A DNA stretch of 64,000 bases. Source: M3007 sp033764075. GTDB lineage: Bacteria > Bacteroidota > Bacteroidia > Chitinophagales > Saprospiraceae. Both the position numbers and the translations under genes were made by a program. Of the stretch, positions 41,807 to 51,400 are shown piece by piece. How positions within the stretch are numbered: position 1 is the stretch's first letter; each line of letters begins with the position of its first letter. The stretch covers positions 160,992 through 224,991 of the forward strand of contig JANRJH010000013.1 of the NCBI GenBank assembly GCA_033764075.1, written 5' to 3'. The notes beneath the pieces were generated by a model. The model worked only from the letters and a program-made list of their open reading frames with translations, ran no database searches and was not told the origin of the DNA.

Positions 41807-44800
41807 ATGAAAAGAATTGCCCTCCTGTCGGCATTTGCCCTGATCTGCTCCCAGCATGCTTTTGCGCAACTTCCGAACGGCAGCCAGGCGCCCAACTTCA
41901 CCGTAACGGACGTAAATGGCCAGACCTACACCCTGTACACCCTGCTCGACCAGGGATACACCGTTTACCTCGATTTTTTCGCCACCTGGTGCGGGCCGTG
42001 CTGGAATTACCACAACCAGCACGCTTTTGAGGATATATGGCAGCAGTATGGCCCGCCCGGCACCGACCAGGCTTTCTGCTTCCAGATAGAGGGCGACCCC
42101 AATACGAATACAGCCTGCATATTCGGCCCGAGCGGATGCAACAACAGCACCTGGGGCGACTGGACCGACGGGGTGTCGTACCCCACCGTCGACAACGCAG
42201 CAGTCGCCGATCTGTACAACATCAACTACTACCCGACCATCTATATGGTTTGCCCTGCCGACCGGAAGGTATACGTAGTCGGCCAACAAAATGCAACCGG
42301 ACTTTGGCAGAAAAGAACCACCTATTGCAATGCGCTGGCGGTGGATATCGACCTGAACAGTGTCAACCATGTATACTGCTACGGGCAATCCACCGGCTCC
42401 ATCGACATTACCCCCTCCGGAAGTGCTCCACCCTACACGTATTTGTGGAGCAACGGGGCGCAAGGCCAGGATCTGATGAACATTCCTGCCGGCAACTACT
42501 CCTGTACCGTTACCTCCAGCAGCGGCGTCACCGGCACCATCGGCCCCATTGAGGTGGAGCAGCCACCCAGCCCGGTTTCCATTCAGCTGATCGAGACCAC
42601 CCCTGTAGGCTGCAACGGCTACACCGGCTCCATCACGGTAGAGGCGTCCGGCGGTTGGGCCAATGATTACGACTACGTCTGGAGCAATGGACTTACCGGG
42701 CCGACCATTACTGCCTACACGCCCGGAAACTACATGGTGACGGTCACCGACATTGTAAACTGCACCAAGACACTGGTGGTACCCATGGCCCAGCCGGCGT
42801 ATCCGGCGGCCATGATCTCGCCGTCGCCGGTCATTACCTGCCTAACGCCAGTCGTACAACTAAATGCCACCCAGTCGAGCACCGGACCCGAATTTACCTA
42901 CGACTGGCTGGCGTCCAACGGCGGCAACATCGTTTCCGGCGCCAATTCACTCACACCCACTGTTAATGCAGCAGGAACATACACCCTTGTGGTCACCAAT
43001 ACCGCGAACAATTGTACCTCCTATGCTTCAACCGTAGTACTGGCCAACAACACGCTGCCGACCGCCGACGCCGGGCCAAACGCGACCCTCAACTGTCTGT
43101 CCGCTACGGATACCCTGCAGGGTTCGGGCTCCCAGGGGACAGCATTTCAGGCGATTTGGACGGGTCCGGGAATTGTTTCCGGCGACAGTACGTTTACGCC
43201 CGTGGTTGACGAGGCCGGCGCGTACGTACTGAAAGTGACGAACACACTCAACGGTTGTATCAAAACTGATACGGCCATGGTTGTGGCAGACACCCTCCCG
43301 CCGGTACTGACCCTTCAAACGCCGGAACACCTGAACTGCTATAACGACACGGTGGTTTTACTGACTACGGGCTCCTCCCAAGGGGCGCCGTTTGTATATG
43401 CCTGGACGGGCCCCGGCGGATTCGGCTCGAACGAACAACATCCGCTGGTTGACACTGCCGGAACGTACATTTTGGAGATCAGCAACACCGAAAACGGCTG
43501 TTCTTCCAACGACACCACCGAAGTGCTGTCATTCGCCGCGCCAACGGTCGGCATTGATTCGGTGATTGCCATCACCTGTTTCGGCGGCTCGGGAGGCGGT
43601 TTGCTGGCAGAAACAACGGGCGGTTTCGGCCCCATCACCTTTGTCTGGAACACCGGTGACAGCACCCATACTGTGCTGAATCTCTCTGCCGGCCCATACG
43701 GCGTGACGGTGACCGACGCGGATGCCTGCACGGCCGCCTTGACGTATACCCTCGGGCAGCCCGAACAGTTGGTCGCAAGCGCCCTGTCATCGCATGAAAC
43801 CGGATTTCAAACCAACGACGGCGCCGTGAGCGCCGATGCCTCCGGTGGCGTTGCCCCTTTTGCCTTCCTGTGGAGCAACGGCGTGTCCGGACAATCCCAG
43901 AGCAACCTGCCGCCGGGCGCCTATACCGTTACGGTGACGGATGCGAACAATTGCTCCAGCCAAAAAACCGTCAATGTAAACGCCTACAACTGCCTCCTGT
44001 CGGTCGAACTGGCCGTTCAGCATAACACCTGCTTTGGTGCTGCCGACGGCGCCCTGGCGACGGGTGTTGCGGGAGGAACCGGGCCGTTTTCCTTTGTATG
44101 GAGTACAGGAGATACCACCGCCGGCATTCAAAACCTGGCTCCGGGAATCTATTCGGTCACCACGACCGATGCTGCAGGTTGCCCGAATGTGTCCGACGCC
44201 CAGGTTGTCCAACCGCCGGTATTGTTGCCGGCTGCCGCCGGGGTGCAACACCCGGTTTGCCCCGACGACCCGTCCGGCGCGATCAACGTCGCGCCCGGTG
44301 GTGGTACGTCGCCATACTACTATTCCTGGAATACCGGTGAAAACACCCCATCCATTGATCAACTTTCGGCGGGTGATTATCAGCTGACCATAACCGACGC
44401 CAACGGATGCACCCATGTGTCCGGTTACCTCGTCGCGCCAACCGACGGCGAGAAACCGGTTGTGGAAGCCCGGGATGCCACCGTTTACCTGGACGACACC
44501 GGTAACCACACGTTGGCGGTTTCAGACGTACAAGCGGCCTTCAGCGACAACTGCAGCGTAGCCTCCTGGTGGTTTTTCCCGCTCACTACGGTTACCTGTC
44601 AACACGTCGGTATTATGCCGGTCGAACTGAATGCCCGCGACGGCAATGGCAATGTGGGTTCACGGATCATTCAGTTAACGGTTGCGGACAACACCCCGCC
44701 GGCGGCGGTATGCCCGGATAACCTGACCGTGCAGGCATGTTCCGACTCAACCGTGGTGCAATTTCCCCAACCAGGTGCTTCGGATGCCTGCACCCCTTTC

Positions 44801-45445
44801 CCCGAAATTCGGGTGGAACGCCTCAGTGGACTGGACAACAATGCCCACTTTCCGGTGGGCGCCACAGAGCAGGTGTACCAATTTTCCGACAAAAGCGGCA
44901 ATGTAAGTACGTGCTCATTTACCATCAACGTGCTGGCTCCGGTTGTCGTGACGGCTGTTGAAACCACGCCTGCCAAAGACGGACAGGCTGACGGCAGCAT
45001 TCATGTGAACGTCACCGGCGGTGTTCAGCCTTATCTGTTTTCCTGGACGCGCAACGGAGAAACGGTTGGCCATACGCAAAACCTGGAAAATGTGCCTGCC
45101 GGTGAATATGTGCTGCAAATAACGGACGCCCACGGCTGTGTCATCCGTACGGATGTTATCGAGTTGGGTAGCCTGCTGGCCGCTGCGGAACCCGGATGGG
45201 CCGAGGGACTCAGGATACAGCCCAACCCGAATGCGGGCAAAGCACAGGTGCTGTTCGGGCAGATACCGGCAGGAGAAGTGCTGATGCGTGCAACCGACGG
45301 ACTTGGGCGGCTGGTCTGGGAAGGGCGGTTTGCCCGGCCACAAAGCGTATGGATGGACTTGTCCTCGAGTCCGGAAGGGGCGTATTACCTGCACATTTTC
45401 CATGAAAACGAGCAGGTAACACGCAAGTTGATCATCCGGTATTAG
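41807..45445 (+). CDS. Thioredoxin-headed SprB/HYR-repeat surface protein, T9SS type A
   Basis: A 1212-residue exported protein. Signal peptide 1-20. Residues about 22-185 form a redoxin domain with FFATWCGPCWNYHN (C62-x-x-C65). SprB-like repeats follow (...GPFSFVWSTGDTTAGIQNLAPGIYSVTTTDAAGC pattern, at least seven copies) mixed with Ig-like segments (VVLLTTGSSQGAPFVYAWTGPGGF). Near residue 960-1045 lies an HYR domain (NTPPAAVCPDNLTVQACSDSTVVQF...NVSTCSFTINV). The last 75 residues, with IQPNPNAGKAQVLF and YLHIFHENEQVTRKLIIRY, are the T9SS type A sorting domain. A thiol-oxidoreductase head on an adhesin-like stalk is unusual. Its stop overlaps that of the next gene. Confidence 0.85.
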   Translation: MKRIALLSAFALICSQHAFAQLPNGSQAPNFTVTDVNGQTYTLYTLLDQGYTVYLDFFATWCGPCWNYHNQHAFEDIWQQYGPPGTDQAFCFQIEGDPNTNTACIFGPSGCNNSTWGDWTDGVSYPTVDNAAVADLYNINYYPTIYMVCPADRKVYVVGQQNATGLWQKRTTYCNALAVDIDLNSVNHVYCYGQSTGSIDITPSGSAPPYTYLWSNGAQGQDLMNIPAGNYSCTVTSSSGVTGTIGPIEVEQPPSPVSIQLIETTPVGCNGYTGSITVEASGGWANDYDYVWSNGLTGPTITAYTPGNYMVTVTDIVNCTKTLVVPMAQPAYPAAMISPSPVITCLTPVVQLNATQSSTGPEFTYDWLASNGGNIVSGANSLTPTVNAAGTYTLVVTNTANNCTSYASTVVLANNTLPTADAGPNATLNCLSATDTLQGSGSQGTAFQAIWTGPGIVSGDSTFTPVVDEAGAYVLKVTNTLNGCIKTDTAMVVADTLPPVLTLQTPEHLNCYNDTVVLLTTGSSQGAPFVYAWTGPGGFGSNEQHPLVDTAGTYILEISNTENGCSSNDTTEVLSFAAPTVGIDSVIAITCFGGSGGGLLAETTGGFGPITFVWNTGDSTHTVLNLSAGPYGVTVTDADACTAALTYTLGQPEQLVASALSSHETGFQTNDGAVSADASGGVAPFAFLWSNGVSGQSQSNLPPGAYTVTVTDANNCSSQKTVNVNAYNCLLSVELAVQHNTCFGAADGALATGVAGGTGPFSFVWSTGDTTAGIQNLAPGIYSVTTTDAAGCPNVSDAQVVQPPVLLPAAAGVQHPVCPDDPSGAINVAPGGGTSPYYYSWNTGENTPSIDQLSAGDYQLTITDANGCTHVSGYLVAPTDGEKPVVEARDATVYLDDTGNHTLAVSDVQAAFSDNCSVASWWFFPLTTVTCQHVGIMPVELNARDGNGNVGSRIIQLTVADNTPPAAVCPDNLTVQACSDSTVVQFPQPGASDACTPFPEIRVERLSGLDNNAHFPVGATEQVYQFSDKSGNVSTCSFTINVLAPVVVTAVETTPAKDGQADGSIHVNVTGGVQPYLFSWTRNGETVGHTQNLENVPAGEYVLQITDAHGCVIRTDVIELGSLLAAAEPGWAEGLRIQPNPNAGKAQVLFGQIPAGEVLMRATDGLGRLVWEGRFARPQSVWMDLSSSPEGAYYLHIFHENEQVTRKLIIRY

Positions 45446-48400
45446 CGGACAACGGTGACATCACCGGAACGAATGGTGGTTGTTCCATCGGTAAACTCAA
45501 TCTCAGCCACGTAAATGTACACACCGGGCAGGGCGGCATCTCCGCGCCAGTTGCCGTCCCAGCCCAGGTTCACCTCATTGGGGATCATGTTCACCCCTTC
45601 AAATACCGTTTCTCCCCAACGGTCGTACACCTGCAACCGCCGGACAATGCTAACCTCCGGTCCGGCAAACACCAGAAAGCGTTCGTTCCCGTTTTCTACA
45701 TTCGGACGGAACGCGTTGGGTATGTAGATGCGGTTGGCGTTGATGACCACCGCCAGCAGGGAGTCGGTGGCCGTGCATCCGTTGGCGTCTACAATCGTGA
45801 GTACATATCGCGTGTTCACGGTAGGGGTGGCTACGGTGCGCAGATCATTCGAGCGACTCAGAGAGCTTTCGGGTGTCCACACAATCGACACCAGTGCGTT
45901 GGAGTTGGCCAGGGCATTCAGCACAACCTGATCTCCGAGCGAAACCGTCACGTCGGGACCCGCTTCCAGGATCAGCGGGGGAGCAGTCAGGATGTCGATG
46001 TCCGTTTCATCCGCACATCCGTTGGCATCGGTCACCTCCAGGGTGTAGGTGCCGGGGGGCAGGTTGGAAGCGGTATTGCCGGAAAGTGGCGTGCCGTCAA
46101 GCGTATAGATATACGGCCCTACGCCACCCAACACCGTATCAATCACGATGGCCCCATTCTCATCGCCTGTACAGCCGGCGTTCTGCACCGTCAAGTCGGG
46201 TGTAATGGGCTGAGGCGACAGCAGCGCCACGCTGTCGGTCCACCGGCAGCCGGCAGCATCACTCAGGGTTACCGCATACGAACCGGCGGGCTGCCCGGTT
46301 AAGGTCAAACCGGCAGCACCATTGTTCCACACGGCAGTGAGGGGTGGTACCCCGCCGACCGGGTTTAGCGTGATCTGCCCGTCGGACAATCCGTCGCAAG
46401 ACACGCCGAACCCATTGAAGTCACTTGTCGTCAGTGTTCCGCTCAAAGTGGAAATGCGAATATTGGCACTGTCGCCGGGTACGGGTGTGCAGGAGTTGTT
46501 TTGCGCGGTCACATTACCGGCAAAATACACCGTATTGGCGAGAGGCGTCACGGTAAAGGTCTGGCCGTCCACGGCATTGGTAACGACAAGAGGGGGAATA
46601 ATCCCGTTGAGCGTAAAAGAAGCCGTGTCCGTGTTGTTCAGCGATATGGTAATAACGGCTGAATCGCCGTTGCAGATGGTTTGGTCCAGCCCCAGATCAA
46701 CACTGGGCAGGGGCAGTATGCCGATGGTAACCGATCCGGATACTGTACCGGGGCAGACCTGGTCGCTCACAGAAGCAGGCTGGTACACCTGTGGCTGCTG
46801 GATATTGCTGGATGAAATGCTGAACGTAGGGCCTGGGGAAACCAGGCTGGTGAGGTTGCCGTTGAGGGTATAGGAAAAGTTGAAGGGGGCCGTACCGGTG
46901 AATCGCACTAAAAACTGAACGTTACTGCCCGGACAAACTGTGGTGTCGCCGGCGAAAAGGGCAGTCGGTGGTGACTGAAATTGCACCTGAACCGGAGGTG
47001 TCGAAATGGACAAACAACGGTCGCTCGTGTCAACGCCGCCGCCAGGCAACTGGTTCCCGGCCACAACCGAAACAAAGTAGGGTACGCCGGCAGACATACC
47101 GGGCAGGAACGGGAACTGCGGTTGCGGGCTGGTGGCCACCAGGCTTCCCAACGGATCAGCAGGGTTGGTGTACAGGATGTATACCAGCCCGTCGTCGGGG
47201 TCCAGTACCGCATCCCCGCCGAGGGTGATGTTCAGGGTGTCGTTTGTGCAAACGGTTGCAGAGGATACGCTGATGGTGCCGGCATCGGTGGTGCACACAC
47301 AACTGACAGCACCTGATGCCGACTGGGTGCAACCCAGGCCCGTGGAAACCACCAGATTGTACCCGGCGGCAACGGGTTGTGGGTTGGAAGTGAACGTATT
47401 GCCGCTGAGGGTTCCGGTAATGCCGCTCACGGTGTAGGTTGGGTCCGGGGCAGGGCCGTTGTCCAGCACAAACGTCAGTACGAAATTGGCCTGCTGGTTG
47501 TCGCAGACCGTTTGCAGGTTGGTAATTTGGAATGTGGGTTCGACAAATATGGTCTGGGCATTGCCGTTCACCTGGCCGGTGCAGCCGTTGCTGGAGACGC
47601 TCAGGAGTTGAACCACGGTGCCGTTGGCAGGCGCATTCAGGGTAAAGTTGTATACGGGTCCCAAAACACCGGTCAGGTTGGTGGGCGTCCCGTTTACCTG
47701 GTAGGAAAGATCGTAATCCGTTCCCCCGCTCAGGAGGATCTGGCCATTGACCACGCCACCGGTGCAAATACTGTCGGCAGACAAAACCAGGTCGGCGCTG
47801 ACGGCAGGTTGCCAGAGGACCTCCGGGCCAAGGGTGATGGAAAGGCAGGGGTCGTTCAGATCCACTGCTCCGGCTACCTGGTTGCCTGCTACAGCAACGA
47901 TAAAATAGGCGGTGAGCGGAGACATGGTCGCGGGATCAAACGCGAAAGCCGGCGTTGCCTGTATGTCCAGTACGCCCCAGATCGAGGGGTCGGTGCCGTC
48001 GACCAGATAATACAGCAGCGTATCGCCGGGCGCCAGGACGGCGCCTGTCACCGGGGCAATAGCCGTGGTGTCGTCATTACACAGCACCAGCGGCGTTTGA
48101 TCCAGTGTGCCGGAGGTGGTCGTGCAGCAAACTACCGCGCCTGAAACGGTATCGGAGCCGCACATCCACTGGTCGCTCACCGAGTAGCTGTACGGTGTGC
48201 TTACCAGAGTAGGTGCACTGGTGAACACCCCGTTGGTGAACGTCCCTGCCGGAGCACCCGTGTAGGTTAATCCGGTAAAATCGGCATTTAATACCGAAAA
48301 GGAAACGATGTAGGTAGAGTCTCCAGGAGCGCAACTGATCTGGACATTCTGGATTTGCGGGATCGGGTGCGGGGTAATCAGGGCCGAGCCGGAAACCGCT

Positions 48401-51400
48401 CCCGGGCAATTGGCGTCGTTGACGGACACCGGCAGGAAAAGCGTGGTATCAAGCAAGGTGGCGTTGATGACAAACGGACTTTGGTTGGCCGTCACGCTCA
48501 CCGGGTTGCCGTTGCTCGAGTACGTCAGGTTATAAGGTGCGGTGCCGGTGAGTACGATGGTCACCGGAGCAGACGACCCAATGCAGATGTCTGCGTTGCC
48601 ACTCAGGGCAGCAGTGGGTGGGGCAAGCCAGACCACGGGCACACCCAGGGAAACCGATCGGCAGGGATCCGGAGAAATGGTGCCGCTTTCTACGATCGCA
48701 GAAACGTAATAGGTGGTGCCGAAGGTGATGACACCGGGCAGATAACTGAACACCGGACTGGCCGAGCTGTCCAAAACGGTACCCAGGGTGTTTCCGGGTC
48801 CGGTATGCAGCACAAAGTAAAACACATCGTCCGGGCCCAATACCTGATCACCATTGTGGAAAACGGTAATACGGTTGGTGTCGCACGCCTCGCCCGGTTG
48901 GGTAAGATCCATGGTACCTGCCGAATTGGTGCAGCTACAGGCGGAGGTGCCCGTCAGGGTGTCCAGCCCGCATCCAAAAGCATCGGAAAGCGTGCCGCTG
49001 TACGGTTGCCCGAAGGGAATGGGGTCGCTGGTGAATGTGCTGCCGGCTACCGTGCCCGGCAAACCGCTGACCACAAATGGTGCCGCGCCGGTCAGCGGGA
49101 TGGTCAGGGTGTAAGCATTGTTCACCTGATCACACACTTCGGCTACTATTCCCCAGGAAGGGGGCTGGTTAACCAAAATGTTCACGGTGTCGGCATCCGG
49201 ATTAACACAATTCTGGTCGCCAATGGAGATCAACACCTGACTCGTGTTCGTGAGGGTGAGCATAAGATCGTACACCGGCCCCGGGAGCCCCGGCACACTC
49301 ACCGGCGGGTTGCCATTCACCGTGTAGGAAAGGGTATAGGGCGGCAGACCGCTCATCGCTACTGGCAACAGTACGGGTATACCGGCGCAAGTGGTATCGG
49401 CACTGCCTACAATTAGCAGGGGGGGATCGACAAACCGAAGCGGCACACCCGGGCTGACGGCCAGACAACTGTCGCTGAGGTCGACTTGTCCCATACCGTT
49501 GTTGTTGCCCACGATGGCAGAAATACGATACAGGACGCCGGTTTGCATGCCCGGTAAAAAGGTGAAGGTTGGCGTGGAATTGTAGGCCAGAATATTGCCG
49601 TAAGGGAAAGCGGTGTAATCGTGCAGGATAAACCCGATGGTATCGTTGGCATCCAGGACCGCGTCGTTGTTGAAAACCGCCGTGACCTGTCCATTTACGC
49701 AGGCGGTCAGGGTGTCCAGGTCCATGGTGCCGGAACGGGTAACACAATCGCATTTCGAACGATCCGCCACCAGCACCGTATCGCATGCCAGCGAATCCAG
49801 GAAACAGAACTGATACGGTTGGGAGAAGGGCAGAGGGGCACTGGTGAAGGTGTTGCCGGTGAAGGCGCCTGCGCCACAAGTCAGGGTGTACGGGGGGACA
49901 CCACCGACAACCTGAAAAGACAGGGTATAGGTCATGGAGACCGAGTCGCAGTTTTGTACAATATTGGCGACGGTCGGTGTGCCCTGGATGGTGACGGTTA
50001 CCGGCGGGCCGACAATATTGCCCACGCACCCCGGCGAACTGATGCTGACGAGGGAATATACCTGGCTGATGTTGGTCATCACGGCAATGGTATCGGGGTC
50101 GTCAAAGGTCGTTACCGGTGGCTGGGGCACGCCGTTAATGGCATAAATATATTCAAAGGGCCCCGTGCCGGTGAAGTTGACGTATACCGAGGTGTCGGCC
50201 TCAAAACAATGAAAACTATTGCCCAGCATTTCTCCCGTAGGAGGGGTAAACACAAAAACCAGTGCCGTGCCGCTGGTGGAACCACTGCAGGTGCCGTTCG
50301 TAACGCTGGCCAGTGTATATAAGGTGCCCAGCGGTGGGTTGACGGTAATCACAAACACGCTGTCTGAGGTAGTGATGGGCGGCTGTGGCGTGATTCCCGC
50401 ATTGTAAACAAAAGTGTACGGACCTTGTCCGGTAAATGTGAAAATAATGTCAATTCCGGTGCCACCCTGGCAGGTCTGCCCACCCCCGCTGATTACCGCT
50501 GTCAGCGAATCGTAAACAAATACAGCGGCTGTTCCCGTCGCCGTACCATTGCAGCCACCGGCCGATACGCCGGTGAGGGCGTACACCGTTGGTTGATTTG
50601 GCGTCTCAATAAACGTGTACGGGTTCAGGGCTGTTTGCACGTTGACCGGGTTCTGACCGTTGGTCGTATACGTGAACGAATAGGGGCCGGTTCCGGTAAA
50701 GTTTACGGCCAATTCTACCGACTCTCCACCACACAGGGTGTCTGTGGACGCGCTCAGGACGGCCGAAACCGAGTCCTGTACCGTCAGTATGTAGGTGCCG
50801 GACACCGGTCCATCACAGTCGCCGTTGGTAACGTGCCCAAGCGTGATGGTGTTCACCCCCTGGGGTAGCGTCAGGTCGAGCGCATACGTGGCGTTGTTGG
50901 ATATCAACGTATCCATAATCAGGCCGTTCACGGCATAACTAAAGGTGTAGGGTGGAGGGGTGCCGCTGAAAGTCACCTCCAGGCTTACGGGGGTGTTCAC
51001 ACAAACCGTGTCGGACCCACCGGTCAAAACCGCCCCGGGTGTAGGCTTGATCACAATGACGCCGGAACCGGAGGCCGTTCCCACACAACCGCCTCCGGAG
51101 ACAACGCCGGTCAGGGTAATCAAAGACGTGGAATCCGGGGTGATCGTCAGTATGTCCGGGTTGTCGAAAGTAGAATAAATGCAGTCATTGCCGGGGCAGT
51201 TGCCATTGATGGTGTAGGTGACCGACCAGAAAGGCGTTCCGGTAAAATCCAGTATCAAATCGGCATTTTGACCAAAGCAAACGGTGTCGGTACCGGAGAG
51301 TACTGCGGTAGGGCTCTCCTGCACCGTGACCGTGAAGTCCCCAAATACCTGCCCTGGGCACAAATTGGCGTCTACAATGCTGACCAGCGTAATGTTACTG

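Noticed and set aside
41669..42463. N-terminal extension of the DUF423 frame
   Set aside because: Antisense to the thioredoxin-headed protein and without similarity; the DUF423 domain begins at 41668.
48355..49416. 353-codon plus-strand frame in the adhesin
   Set aside because: Antisense to the adhesin repeats, Arg/Gly/His-rich, with no start context or motifs.
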